Below are positions 46,491 to 58,140 of a stretch of 64,000 nucleotides of DNA, piece after piece (the first letter of the stretch is position 1; each line of letters begins with the position of its first letter). The translations under genes and the position numbers were made by a program. Below the pieces are notes generated by a model, which worked only from the letters and a program-made list of their open reading frames with translations, was not told the origin of the DNA and did not search any database. Source of the DNA: Cyclobacterium xiamenense (GTDB lineage: Bacteria; Bacteroidota; Bacteroidia; Cytophagales; Cyclobacteriaceae). Location: contig NZ_WIOK01000015.1 of assembly GCF_009467825.1 (NCBI RefSeq), positions 1 through 64,000 of the forward strand. The letters run 5' to 3'.

Positions 46491-47120
46491 ATGGAACTAT
46501 CTCTAACGCTGATTACCATCGGCATTACCTGCCTGATTTCGTATTACGGATGGAAAAATCCTGAAGTTATGGAACGGCAACTATTCGTCCCCTACCTGAT
46601 CCAGCGAAACAACTCCTACGGGCGATTCATCACCTCAGGCTTCATCCATAAAGACGGCACCCACCTGCTTTTCAACATGTTCACCTTCTATTTCTTCGGA
46701 AGCGTGGTGGAACAATACCTGATGTATCAATTCGGCGCCAGTCTGGGCGCCCTGGCATTTGTTGTGTTTTACCTGGCGGCGATTGTCGTGGCCGATATTC
46801 CGACCTACCTGAAAGAAAAAGACAATCCTTCTTACCGGGCGCTGGGTGCTTCCGGTGGTACGGCTGCCACGGTGTTTGCTAGTATCGTACTCATGCCTTT
46901 ATCAGACATCTGTATTTTTGGAATCTTTTGTCTTCCGGGCTTTATCCTGGGGCTGCTGTTTTTGGGATACGCCTTTTACAAAGGCAAACAGGGGGATGAC
47001 GCCATCAATCACGACGCCCATTTCTATGGAGCGGTTTTTGGCATCGCGGTCATCGTCCTGATTTCCCCGCAAAATGCCCTGTATTTCTGGGACGAAATAA
47101 AAAGCTTCCGTTTGTTCTAA
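46491..47120 (+). CDS. Rhomboid-family intramembrane serine protease
   Basis: 209 residues with about six transmembrane segments. HLLFNMFTFYFFG carries the conserved HxxxN, GASGGTAATV the catalytic serine (GxSG) and HDAHFYGAVFGIAV the catalytic histidine. It cleaves membrane proteins within the bilayer; substrates are unknown. It lies 5 bp after the prenyl synthase gene, in one operon with it. Its last codons form part of the terminator of the convergent hpf gene. Confidence 0.9.
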   Translation: MELSLTLITIGITCLISYYGWKNPEVMERQLFVPYLIQRNNSYGRFITSGFIHKDGTHLLFNMFTFYFFGSVVEQYLMYQFGASLGALAFVVFYLAAIVVADIPTYLKEKDNPSYRALGASGGTAATVFASIVLMPLSDICIFGIFCLPGFILGLLFLGYAFYKGKQGDDAINHDAHFYGAVFGIAVIVLISPQNALYFWDEIKSFRLF

Positions 47121-47129
47121 CGGAAGCTT
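47094..47129 (-). terminator. Terminator of hpf overlapping the rhomboid stop
   Basis: AAGCTTCCGTT (47102-47112) pairs with AACGGAAGCTT (47119-47129) across the rhomboid stop. On the minus strand a T5-rich tail (TTTTTATTTC) follows. Confidence 0.7.
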
Positions 47130-47140
47130 CTGGAATCGAA

Positions 47141-47449
47141 TTATTTATTCTTTTTTAATTGCCGAACCAATTTATCAACGACATCCTTCACCAGGGGGAT
47201 CCAATGCTCTCCCTTTTCTTCTGCGAAAACGTCAGGGCCCGGGATGCCTACCCGCATGCCAACCACGCTTTTGGCAGTACCACCGTGGCCTTCGGTTTTG
47301 AAGTAAATGTCTACGGCATTGATATCCGGAGTGAACTTGGATAATTTATCGATGGAAGATCTGATTTCTTCCTGCACGGCGGCATTGATATCGAGATTAA
47401 CCGACTGTACATCAATTTTGATTCCTCTGTAATTTTCAGTATAATTCAT
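47141..47449 (-). CDS. hpf: Ribosome hibernation promoting factor/RaiA family
   Basis: 102 residues, a short-form HPF. It starts MNYTENYRGIKIDVQSVNLDI and follows the beta-alpha-beta-beta-beta-alpha pattern (DKLSKFTPDINAVDIYFKTEG, VVGMRVGIPGPDVFAEEKGEHW). It binds the small ribosomal subunit in stationary phase. No long C-terminal dimerisation domain. Confidence 0.85.
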   Translation of the reverse strand: MNYTENYRGIKIDVQSVNLDINAAVQEEIRSSIDKLSKFTPDINAVDIYFKTEGHGGTAKSVVGMRVGIPGPDVFAEEKGEHWIPLVKDVVDKLVRQLKKNK

Positions 47450-47534
47450 GAAGGCAACAAGATTTAGACCCGGTAAAAACCGGGGATGGGACTATTTGTT
47501 AACGAAGGTTCCTGCCGGCAGAAAGCCGGCAATA

Positions 47535-47568
47535 GAAAAAAAAAGGCCCTTTTACGCAAAGGCCTTTT
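47535..47568 (-). terminator. Terminator of the rplU-rpmA operon
   Basis: On the minus strand AAGGCC (47561-47566) pairs with GGCCTT (about 47543-47548), followed by a run of nine T (47536-47544). Confidence 0.75.
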
Positions 47569-47589
47569 GGTTATCCCTGAGGAGGGTTC

Positions 47590-47850
47590 TTATGCTTCGG
47601 TTGGAAGTACACTTACGTACGACCTTCCGTCATGCTTTTTGCTGAACGCAACTTTCCCTGGAGTCAATGCAAACAGGGTATGATCCTTACCCAAACCCAC
47701 ATTCAATCCGGGATGATGCTTGGTCCCCCGCTGTCTGACGATGATGTTACCGGCGATAACCGCCTCTCCACCAAATTTTTTCACTCCAAGACGCTTGCTT
47801 TCTGATTCTCTGCCGTTTTTGGAACTACCTACACCTTTTTTATGTGCCAT
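47590..47850 (-). CDS. rpmA: 50S ribosomal protein L27
   Basis: 86 residues beginning [21 protein letters not shown], then [15 protein letters not shown] and [12 protein letters not shown]27 reaches the peptidyl-transferase centre. It follows rplU by 36 bp, the conserved order. Confidence 0.97.
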   Translation of the reverse strand: MAHKKGVGSSKNGRESESKRLGVKKFGGEAVIAGNIIVRQRGTKHHPGLNVGLGKDHTLFALTPGKVAFSKKHDGRSYVSVLPTEA

Positions 47851-47886
47851 AACTTTAGTTGTTTTTCGTGTGTCCTGATCGGATCC

Positions 47887-48198
47887 TTACAGTACGATAT
47901 CTTCAATTAAAATCTTCGTGTATTGCTGACGGTGACCGTTTTTCTTTTTGTATCCCTTTCGCCGCTTCTTCTTGAAAACAATCACTTTGTCTCCTTTTAC
48001 GTGATCGAGGATTTTCCCCGATACCTTGGCTCCTTCCAATAAAGGTGCGCCTACCGATACGGTACCGTTGTCGTCTGCCAAAAGCACCTGATCGAATTCT
48101 ACGGAAGCGTCAACCTCACCTTGCATTTTTGGTGCAAAGATCTGCTGCTCTTTTGTTACTTTGAACTGCTTACCGGATATGTTTACTATTGCGTACAT
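47887..48198 (-). CDS. rplU: 50S ribosomal protein L21
   Basis: 103 residues from ATG 48198 (MYAIVNISGKQFKVTKEQQ); the upstream ATG would add nine residues not found in L21. Core LEGAKVSGKILDHVKGDKVI and KKRRKGYKKKNGHRQQYTKI are typical. It binds 23S rRNA. It is the first gene of the L21-L27 operon. Confidence 0.97.
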   Translation of the reverse strand: MYAIVNISGKQFKVTKEQQIFAPKMQGEVDASVEFDQVLLADDNGTVSVGAPLLEGAKVSGKILDHVKGDKVIVFKKKRRKGYKKKNGHRQQYTKILIEDIVL

Positions 48199-48235
48199 AA
48201 TGGTTTGATAGATTACAATTATCAAAATTGAGGTG

Positions 48236-48243
48236 CAAATATA
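48236..48243 (-). promoter_or_regulatory. -7 box of rplU
   Basis: TATATTTG on the minus strand, followed by CA, fits the Bacteroidota consensus TAnnTTTGCA, 37 bp before the rplU ATG. The -33 region is T-rich without a clear TTTG. Confidence 0.6.
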
Positions 48244-48451
48244 CGAAAAAAATACATATAGATAAAAAAGTAGGCAAGTATTAATTTACGAATCGGTCCG
48301 AAGGCAGCCGATCATCCCAAAAATAAGGAAACAGATGCATTTTTTGGGGTATGTTTTCCGAATTTTCTTCTATAAAGAAACTAAATAGACGCTATTAAAT
48401 TGATTTTCAATATCTTGGAAGCACACAAAGCGGAAAAACGGAAACTATTTC

Positions 48452-48466
48452 TTGACCAATGGTCAA
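48452..48466. promoter_or_regulatory. Palindrome TTGACCAATGGTCAA
   Basis: A perfect 6-bp inverted repeat (TTGACC/GGTCAA) around AAT. It matches the palindrome at 48608 and is a candidate dimeric repressor site. Confidence 0.5.
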
Positions 48467-48607
48467 AAAACCGACTTCTTTTGGGCTTTTCTGCGGGGAA
48501 TCAAATTAATTCAAAAAAGTTACATCGCCCTATCCGGCCATTATTAATTAAAGTTATTATTTATATTTAGTAACTTATTTTACGATATTATAGGTATTTA
48601 TGACCCT

Positions 48608-48622
48608 TTGACCGACGGTCAA
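48608..48622. promoter_or_regulatory. Palindrome TTGACCGACGGTCAA
   Basis: The same inverted repeat around GAC, 164 bp before the nrdB ATG and 156 bp from the first copy. It resembles TetR-type operators in layout; the binding protein is not known. Confidence 0.5.
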
Positions 48623-48785
48623 TTTATTAAGCTTTCCGAGGAATTTGGGCTTTACTTTTTCGAATTTCTTGCCCATATTTGTTAAGGTATTGTTACCAAA
48701 CCCAACGAAGCAAACCGAAACGTGAAGAAAAGGCCGCGAAGCCATTTGTATAAAATTTATTCAATTTATTAAACCATTTGGACTA

Positions 48786-49769
48786 ATGAAGTCAGAACCT
48801 ATTTTAGAACAGGGAGATAACAGCCGATTTGTCCTATTCCCCATTCAGCATGATGACATTTGGGAATACTACAAAAAGGCGGAAGCCAGCTTCTGGACTG
48901 CAGAGGAGATCGATCTGGGTCAAGACCTCAACGACTGGAAAAACCTTAGCGATAGCGAACGCCATTTTATTTCCCATGTACTCGCTTTTTTTGCTGCCAG
49001 TGACGGGATAGTGAACGAAAACCTTGCCGAGCATTTTGTATCCGAAGTACAATATACGGAAGCAAAATTTTTCTATGGCTTTCAAATTGCCATGGAGAAC
49101 ATCCACAGCGAGACGTATAGCCTACTTATCGACACCTATATCAAAAATCCGGAGGAACGGGACCGGCTTTTCAATGCCATCGAGCACCTGGATTGTGTGA
49201 AAAAGAAAGCCGAATGGGCCCTTCGATGGATCGATCAGGGGGACTTTCACGAGCGCCTGATTGCCTTTGCCGCAGTGGAAGGAATTTTCTTCTCCGGCTC
49301 ATTTTGTTCCATTTTTTGGTTGAAAAAAAGAGGCCTGATGCCCGGTCTGACCTTTTCAAACGAATTGATCTCCCGGGACGAAGGACTGCATTGTGACTTT
49401 GCCTGTCATCTGTACACCCGCCACGTGGTAAACCGCTTGCCGGAGGAGACAATCATTGGCATCATCAAAGATGCGGTTGAAATCGAAAAAGAATTTGTGA
49501 CCGACGCGTTACCGGTACGGTTAATCGGTATGAATGCCGAACTGATGTGTCAATACATCGAGTTCGTTGCCGACCGGTTGTTGCAGGAATTGGGATGTTC
49601 CAAGGTTTGGAATAGTACCAATCCGTTTGATTTCATGGACATGATATCCCTACAGGGAAAAACCAATTTCTTCGAAAAAAGGGTTGGGGATTATCAAAAA
49701 GCAGGCGTTATGAAAAACAAAGACGTCGCCAACGGTTCAGGGAAATTTTCTGTAGAAGAGGATTTTTAA
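48786..49769 (+). CDS. nrdB: Ribonucleoside-diphosphate reductase, beta subunit
   Basis: 327 residues of the ferritin-like R2 fold. Iron and radical-site segments are [32 protein letters not shown] and [21 protein letters not shown]. It supplies the radical to NrdA for dNTP synthesis in the cytoplasm. It is followed by nrdA 31 bp later. The C-terminus ([11 protein letters not shown]) carries the NrdA-binding tail. Confidence 0.95.
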   Translation: MKSEPILEQGDNSRFVLFPIQHDDIWEYYKKAEASFWTAEEIDLGQDLNDWKNLSDSERHFISHVLAFFAASDGIVNENLAEHFVSEVQYTEAKFFYGFQIAMENIHSETYSLLIDTYIKNPEERDRLFNAIEHLDCVKKKAEWALRWIDQGDFHERLIAFAAVEGIFFSGSFCSIFWLKKRGLMPGLTFSNELISRDEGLHCDFACHLYTRHVVNRLPEETIIGIIKDAVEIEKEFVTDALPVRLIGMNAELMCQYIEFVADRLLQELGCSKVWNSTNPFDFMDMISLQGKTNFFEKRVGDYQKAGVMKNKDVANGSGKFSVEEDF

Positions 49770-49800
49770 CCATTTTTTCACCAGTAAATAACCAATCAAT

Positions 49801-52200
49801 ATGTTAGTAATCAAAAGAGACGGGAGAAGAGAATCCGTGCGGTTTGATAAAATCACCACCCGGATAGAGAATCTTTGCTATGGCCTGGACGGCCGCTACA
49901 TTCAGCCCATTGAAGTGGCTAAAAAAGTGATCGATGGGCTGTACGATGGGGTGACCACCACCGAATTGGACAACCTCGCTGCGGAGGTATGTGCCTCATT
50001 GACCGTCAAGCATCCGGAATACGCCGTTCTGGCCGCCAGAATCGCCATTTCCAATCTGCACAAAACCACCAGTCAGTCCTTCTCCAACACCATGAAGCGG
50101 CTGTATACCTACATCAATCCCAAAACCGATGAGAATGCTGCGCTGATTGCGCCCGACGTGTATGGAATTGTAAAAAAGCATGCCGCCAAACTGGACGAAG
50201 TAATCGACTACAGCCGGGATTTTGATTACGATTTTTTTGGTTTTAAGACCCTCGAACGAAGCTACCTGATCAAACTCGACGGGAAAGTGGTGGAACGACC
50301 CCAACACATGTTGATGCGGGTGTCCATTGGTATCCACAAAGAGGACATTGATGCGGCCATCGAAACCTACCACCTGCTTTCGCAGAAATGGTTTACCCAT
50401 GCCACGCCAACCCTCTTTAATGCCGGTACACCCAAGCCGCAGCTGTCTTCCTGCTTTCTGTTGACCATGAAAGACGACAGCATTGACGGTATCTACGATA
50501 CCCTGAAACAGTGTGCAAAAATCTCCCAGTCGGCCGGTGGTATCGGGCTTTCCATTCACAATGTACGGGCCAAAGGATCTTACATCCGAGGTACCAATGG
50601 CGTCTCCAATGGAATTGTACCCATGCTGCGAAATTTTGATATGACGGCGCGGTACGTGGACCAGGGCGGTGGAAAAAGGAAGGGTAGTTTTGCCATTTAC
50701 CTGGAACCCTGGCATGCCGATATCAAGGATTTCCTCGACCTGAAGAAAAACCACGGCAAAGAAGAGCTCCGTGCCAGGGATTTGTTTTACGCCGTTTGGG
50801 TGTCGGACTTATTCATGAAACGCGTGGAAGCCAACGAAGACTGGTCGCTCTTTTGTCCGCATGAGGCCCCCGGTCTCGCCGAATGCCATGGGGAGGAATT
50901 TGAGAGGCTCTACGAAAAATACGAGAAAGAAGGCCGAGCCCGGGAAACCATCAAGGCCCAGGAGCTTTGGTTTGAAATCCTGGAGTCCCAAATCGAAACG
51001 GGAACTCCGTACATTCTTTACAAGGATGCAGCCAATGGAAAATCGAACCAGAAAAATCTGGGGACGATCAAATCTTCCAACCTGTGTACCGAAATCATGG
51101 AGTACACCTCCCCCGATGAAGTGGCCGTGTGCAACCTCGCCTCCATTGCTCTTCCTAAGTTTGTACGCATTGGAAAGGACGGTAAAAAATACTTCGACCA
51201 CCAGAAGCTCTATGAGGTAACCAAGGTAGTGACTCGAAACCTAAATAAGGTAATCGACGTGAACTACTACCCGGTTCCGGAAGCCCGTAAATCCAATTTT
51301 AGGCACCGCCCCGTCGGGTTGGGTATTCAAGGACTGGCAGATGCATTTATTCTATTGCGCATGCCGTTCGATTCCGAAGAAGCGAAAGGCCTAAATGAAG
51401 ATATTTTCGAAACCATCTACTTTGCCGCCATGGAAACCTCCATGGAACTGGCCAAACTCAATGGAACCTACGAGACCTACGAGGGATCCCCGGTTTCCCA
51501 AGGCTTGTTTCAGTTTGACCTTTGGGGCGTGACGCCAAAATCCGGCAGGTGGAACTGGGCGGAATTGAAACAGAAAGTGAACAAGTATGGCGTGCGCAAT
51601 TCCCTCTTGGTAGCACCCATGCCTACGGCCTCCACTTCGCAGATTTTGGGCAACAACGAATGCTTTGAACCTTACACCTCCAATATCTACACCCGCCGTA
51701 CACTCTCGGGTGAGTTTGTGGTGGTCAACAAACACTTGATGAAAGACCTGATCCGTCTCGGCCTGTGGAACGACAGCATGAAAAACCGGCTAATCGGTGC
51801 CAACGGATCCGTTCAACATATTCCGGAAATCCCACAACACCTCAAAGACCTGTACAAGACCGTCTGGGAAATTTCTCAGAAAGTCATCATTGACATGGCG
51901 GCTGACCGGGGAGCCTATGTCTGCCAGTCGCAGAGCATGAACCTGTTCCTTCAGGAACCCAACTTTGGGAAGTTGACATCCATGCATTTTTATGCCTGGA
52001 AAAAGGGACTAAAAACCGGCATCTATTACCTGCGGTCCAAAGCCGCCAGTAGTGCCATACAGTTTACCGTGGACAAATCCCAGCTGGATAAAAAGCCAGT
52101 AGATGCGGCGGAAGCGGCCCCCGATGCCAAAAAGCAGCAACAGGACGCCATCGCCTGTTCGCTTGACAATCCGGACGATTGTGAAATGTGCGGGAGCTAA
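49801..52200 (+). CDS. nrdA: Ribonucleoside-diphosphate reductase, alpha subunit
   Basis: 799 residues. An ATP-cone comes first ([19 protein letters not shown]). Next are the R1 barrel ([44 protein letters not shown]) and [19 protein letters not shown]. The C-terminal CEMCGS pair is the redox-active cysteine tail. It reduces NDPs with NrdB. A strong terminator ends the operon. Confidence 0.95.
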   Translation: MLVIKRDGRRESVRFDKITTRIENLCYGLDGRYIQPIEVAKKVIDGLYDGVTTTELDNLAAEVCASLTVKHPEYAVLAARIAISNLHKTTSQSFSNTMKRLYTYINPKTDENAALIAPDVYGIVKKHAAKLDEVIDYSRDFDYDFFGFKTLERSYLIKLDGKVVERPQHMLMRVSIGIHKEDIDAAIETYHLLSQKWFTHATPTLFNAGTPKPQLSSCFLLTMKDDSIDGIYDTLKQCAKISQSAGGIGLSIHNVRAKGSYIRGTNGVSNGIVPMLRNFDMTARYVDQGGGKRKGSFAIYLEPWHADIKDFLDLKKNHGKEELRARDLFYAVWVSDLFMKRVEANEDWSLFCPHEAPGLAECHGEEFERLYEKYEKEGRARETIKAQELWFEILESQIETGTPYILYKDAANGKSNQKNLGTIKSSNLCTEIMEYTSPDEVAVCNLASIALPKFVRIGKDGKKYFDHQKLYEVTKVVTRNLNKVIDVNYYPVPEARKSNFRHRPVGLGIQGLADAFILLRMPFDSEEAKGLNEDIFETIYFAAMETSMELAKLNGTYETYEGSPVSQGLFQFDLWGVTPKSGRWNWAELKQKVNKYGVRNSLLVAPMPTASTSQILGNNECFEPYTSNIYTRRTLSGEFVVVNKHLMKDLIRLGLWNDSMKNRLIGANGSVQHIPEIPQHLKDLYKTVWEISQKVIIDMAADRGAYVCQSQSMNLFLQEPNFGKLTSMHFYAWKKGLKTGIYYLRSKAASSAIQFTVDKSQLDKKPVDAAEAAPDAKKQQQDAIACSLDNPDDCEMCGS

Positions 52201-52226
52201 ACACCCCTTCCTCTGCCACTACAAAG

Positions 52227-52259
52227 AGCAACCGTTGCGATGCATCGGTTGCTTTTTTT
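52227..52259 (+). terminator. Terminator of nrdBA
   Basis: AGCAACCG (52227-52234) and CGGTTGCT (52246-52253), then a T7 run. Confidence 0.9.
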
Positions 52260-52448
52260 ACCCCAATTTTTAGCACCACCTCCCGTCGCCCCTCTGTAGC
52301 AAACCCAGGGAGTTCGCGTTCATTCCTGCGAGCGATTCCCCACCCGATTCGGAACATTATCGAAATTCCGTAAGAGCCATAGATTTTTTCAATGGGAATA
52401 AATTTTTCATAATTACTAAAATTGGTATCTTGGATGTGTAAAGAGTGA

Positions 52449-54710
<2,262 letters not shown>

Positions 54711-54741
54711 CCCTCTTTTGATACCGTTTTTTTACAAGTAA

Positions 54742-54771
54742 AGGTGACCTGAATTCAGGTCACTTTTTTTT
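54742..54771 (+). terminator. Terminator of katG
   Basis: A perfect 20-bp palindrome GTGACCTGAATTCAGGTCAC (54744-54763) followed by T8. Confidence 0.9.
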
Positions 54772-54806
54772 AGGCCAATGCCTTGCTGGCAAGAAGGGTT
54801 TTTCGT

Positions 54807-56891
54807 CTAGTAGCTCAACCCTTCCTGGTAGTGAAACAAGGCATACCCTTCGCCCTCCAGAAAGCCCGGTACATCCTCGAGGTTGTCTGTTACCGCCTGA
54901 TTGGAAACAGGGGTGGAAAAAGGCATTTTACCTGCCGGAGCAAAAGCCCCGGTAATCACCTCAAATAGTGCCTGAGGAGTCGTTCCGAAGGTAGCTAAAA
55001 CGGCGAGGGTATTTCCTTTATCCGCATCGTCGTAGATTTCATCGATCACCCAGGGATTGGAATAATCCATCACCAGAATGGTGGGTACCTGGGAGGCTAT
55101 ACTTCGCACATGTGCCACGTCGATATTGTTTTCAGATAGGGACAGCGAGATCGGTTCTCCCGTAGCATTGAACAGCGAGAGGGAGGGGATTACCCATTGC
55201 ACGGCCAGATCGGCTTCTTCCGGGCTTTGTACCAGCTCCAGATCTGGAATACCCGGCAGCTCTTTCCATACAAATTTATCTCCTCTCGGATCGCTCTGAG
55301 CACTTCCCTGGATGGTTTCAAAATAGATCTTTTTCCGGGCGTCCACTGGCAGGCTGTTTTCCTCGTTTCGCAGCAATACGATGGATTTCCTCAGCGCTTC
55401 GGCCGCCCTCGTTCGAAATTCCTCATTTCCAACGATTATGTCCGCTTCTTGCGGATCAACATAGGGATTTTCAAAAATCCCCAACTGGAATTTTTCGATC
55501 AGCAAGCGCAAGACCGATGCATCAATCAATGCAGGGTCTACCATCCCATTTTCCACCACGGCAATCAGGTCGGATGGGTCGGATATCCCGGAAATGATGT
55601 TCGAACCGGCTTCAAGTGCCTTCTTGTACCGCTCGTGCAGGGACAGGTCCTCCACTCCCCAAACCATGCGGGTGAGTGGCCCGGTATCGGTGTTGACGAT
55701 TCCGGAAAAGCCCAGCTCTCCCCGAAGCAAATCCGTAATTACGGCCTTATTGTACGAGTAGCCTACTTCTTCAAATTCCGTTCCCACTGGCATGGAGTAA
55801 TACGGCATGATCGCCGAGGTACCTGCATCAATGGCCGCGCGAAAAGGCAGTAGATTCTCGTAAAACCTTCCCCCCGGGAATACTTGTTCCTTTCCCCATT
55901 CAAAATGCGAATCCTGCCCGCCTTTTCCCGAACCTCCACCCGGAAAATGTTTCATGGTCAAAGCAATGGATTTAGTGTTCAGTTGCTCGCCCTGAAACCC
56001 GATGACCACTTCCCGAATGATTTCTGCCACCCATTCCGGGTCCTCTCCAAAGGTTCCATTTACGCGGGACCAGCGGGGTTCGGTTGCCAGATCGGCCATG
56101 TACATATACCCCTTCCGTATGCCGGCAGCACGCCATTCCTGCCGGGAAATATCGGCAAATTCCTTGATCAATTCCAGGTCGCGGGTGGCAGACAGTCCCA
56201 ATTCCCCAGGCCAGGCGGTAAAAACGGTCGCATTAAGCGCCGTACCTTCGGAGGCATTTCCCGAAATATGATTTCGGGGATTGGAAGTGATGATGGCCGG
56301 AATCCCCAAAGGTTCGGATTCACAAAGCTCCTGCAGGTGGTTGTTCCAGGTCGCAATAACCCCCGCAGGCTCGTTGAGACGCAGGATAAAATGACGGTTA
56401 TGGAACGTTTGAATCCGTTGACTGGTACTGGTGGACGCGTTCATGCCACCAATAAAATTCGGCCTTCTGGCTCTTTCTTCCTCAGACTCTTTCACCTGCC
56501 CCTCGTCCAGATCGCTGGCCTGGTAGGCTCCTCCGGAGGCAGCGGCCTTCCTACTCCCCAACATGTTTAGCGTGTTGATGGACATAAACCCGGCTTTTTG
56601 CTCCAGTGACATTTGGGAGAGCAGATCCTGGCTTCGCTCTTCGGGGCTTAGACGCCAGTCTTCGTAGGGATCCAGGGTTCCGTTTTTGTTTAGGTCCTTA
56701 AACCGGTAGCCGTCGACTTCGATTAGCTCGAGGCTACGAAAACCAAGATCAGGCTGGGTATACTCGATTTTTTGCCCGCAGCCTCCAAGCAGTGCCGAAA
56801 GCAGAAAGGGTCCCGATAACCTAACGAATCGGCTGTCTACGGGAAAAATGGTCAAATGGCTTTTCAAGAGACCATGCATGAATGAATTCAT
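54807..56891 (-). CDS. Glycoside hydrolase family 3 lipoprotein
   Basis: 694 residues from ATG 56891 (56939 and 56879 are alternatives). The signal ends in a lipobox (SALLGGC), so it is likely exposed outside the cytoplasm. A short calcium-like DLNKNGTLDPYEDW motif precedes the GH3 N-terminal barrel, with AGFMSINTLNML, the KHFPGGGSGKGGQDSH substrate-binding motif and FSGIVNTDTGP with the likely nucleophile Asp. The GH3 C-terminal domain follows (RKSIVLLRNEENSLP). It cleaves terminal beta-linked sugars; the exact glycan is unknown. An AraC-type regulator lies upstream. Confidence 0.85.
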   Translation of the reverse strand: MNSFMHGLLKSHLTIFPVDSRFVRLSGPFLLSALLGGCGQKIEYTQPDLGFRSLELIEVDGYRFKDLNKNGTLDPYEDWRLSPEERSQDLLSQMSLEQKAGFMSINTLNMLGSRKAAASGGAYQASDLDEGQVKESEEERARRPNFIGGMNASTSTSQRIQTFHNRHFILRLNEPAGVIATWNNHLQELCESEPLGIPAIITSNPRNHISGNASEGTALNATVFTAWPGELGLSATRDLELIKEFADISRQEWRAAGIRKGYMYMADLATEPRWSRVNGTFGEDPEWVAEIIREVVIGFQGEQLNTKSIALTMKHFPGGGSGKGGQDSHFEWGKEQVFPGGRFYENLLPFRAAIDAGTSAIMPYYSMPVGTEFEEVGYSYNKAVITDLLRGELGFSGIVNTDTGPLTRMVWGVEDLSLHERYKKALEAGSNIISGISDPSDLIAVVENGMVDPALIDASVLRLLIEKFQLGIFENPYVDPQEADIIVGNEEFRTRAAEALRKSIVLLRNEENSLPVDARKKIYFETIQGSAQSDPRGDKFVWKELPGIPDLELVQSPEEADLAVQWVIPSLSLFNATGEPISLSLSENNIDVAHVRSIASQVPTILVMDYSNPWVIDEIYDDADKGNTLAVLATFGTTPQALFEVITGAFAPAGKMPFSTPVSNQAVTDNLEDVPGFLEGEGYALFHYQEGLSY

Positions 56892-56972
56892 AGGAATGGT
56901 GTTTGGTGATACGGTGGCAAAAATACCCCGTAACCACATCGCAGGCGTACCAACCGATAAGCTGGCACCTGT

Positions 56973-58079
56973 TTAGGACCTGATTTCTTGCTTGAATTCG
57001 CTCGGCGTGCAACCGGTTTCTTCCTTGAATAGCCGATTAAATGACGATTTGGAATTGAAGCCACAGGCGTAGCCAATGCCCAATATGGAATAATGGTCGT
57101 ATGCCGGGTTCAACAACATCTTTTTGGCTTCCCGAATCCGATATTCGTTTACCAGTTTAAAAAAGTTTTTATTTTGGCCGCTGTTGATTACCTGAGACAA
57201 CTTGTGCCGGGAAATATTCAGATCCGACGCCATTTGTTGGAGGCTGTACTCGGGGTTGAGGTAGGGTTTCGCTTCGGTCAGATATGCGAGCATGGCTTGG
57301 GTGACCTTTTCGATTTCCTCGCCAGTAATGGAAGACCCCGTGTATTTTTTACCTCCAAGAGGGGCTCCATTCGTTTCCGGCCGGATTGCGCCTTCCTCCG
57401 GCGTATAGATAACCGATTGATTGATCCCAAAAAAAACCATGATAAATACGAAAATGGTCAGGTTTACAGGAAGTAGGAAAAGGGAAGGAACTTCCAACTG
57501 CCACACTTTATGAAAAAAGAAGCGTGTGAAATCCACCATAAACAAGACAAGAAACAGGGAGAGCACCAACGCAAGCCAGCTCATGGAATTTGCCCGGGTA
57601 TAGTTGGAAAAATGAAGGCGAATGTTTTTACGGTGTTTCAAAACCAACTTCAAACCAGATAGCCAATAATAGAACAGGGAGAGAATTAAGATCGCATAGT
57701 ATACCTTATTGTAGACGTAAAGCGGGTTTTCCGATGAACTGGTAATGGGTACGGCTGGGGTTACCGACCGGTGAAGGGATACCAGTAAAAGCGGCAGCAG
57801 GTGAAGCAGTTGCCGGGGTTTAAGTCGAAAATCTTCTATGGTCAATGATTGCAAGTAAAAATAAAGTAGCGGACCAAACAGTAATAATACCGGGAAAATA
57901 CCCGGTTTAAAATGGGTTACCACCTCAAAAGGAAGTAAAAGTGCCCCCAGAAACACGGCAATGATACCGAACCAAACTACTAAAAAAACAAAACTTACGT
58001 GCCTGGGGCGCTTGCTGATAAAAAGAAGCATCCCAAAAAGGGCTTGCACCAATCCGACTAAGGTAATACTTGTATACAC
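56973..58079 (-). CDS. AraC-type regulator with multi-pass membrane domain
   Basis: 368 residues. The N-terminal ~230 residues contain about seven transmembrane segments (LVGLVQALFGMLLF, VVWFGIIAVFLGALLLP, VLLLFGPLLYFYLQ and others). The C-terminus is an AraC helix-turn-helix (PEYSLQQMASDLNISRHKLSQVIN, YSILGIGYACGFNSKSSFNRLF). This 7TM-AraC layout is frequent in Bacteroidota and links an envelope signal to transcription. It precedes the GH3 gene by 81 bp on the same strand and may control it. Confidence 0.85.
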   Translation of the reverse strand: MYTSITLVGLVQALFGMLLFISKRPRHVSFVFLVVWFGIIAVFLGALLLPFEVVTHFKPGIFPVLLLFGPLLYFYLQSLTIEDFRLKPRQLLHLLPLLLVSLHRSVTPAVPITSSSENPLYVYNKVYYAILILSLFYYWLSGLKLVLKHRKNIRLHFSNYTRANSMSWLALVLSLFLVLFMVDFTRFFFHKVWQLEVPSLFLLPVNLTIFVFIMVFFGINQSVIYTPEEGAIRPETNGAPLGGKKYTGSSITGEEIEKVTQAMLAYLTEAKPYLNPEYSLQQMASDLNISRHKLSQVINSGQNKNFFKLVNEYRIREAKKMLLNPAYDHYSILGIGYACGFNSKSSFNRLFKEETGCTPSEFKQEIRS

Positions 58080-58140
58080 GTTTTTTTTGCGGTAGTATGG
58101 CGGGAAAATGCAAAAAAGCAGTCTCTTAACCTCGTTTCGT

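Larger units (their letters stand above)
48244..48785. other. Long non-coding region before nrdB
   Basis: About 540 bases with no gene. It holds the two TTGACC palindromes listed separately and a very AT-rich stretch (48530-48600). No Bacteroidota promoter was clear; CATATTTG at 48674 is a weak candidate. No NrdR-box pair was recognised. Confidence 0.6.
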
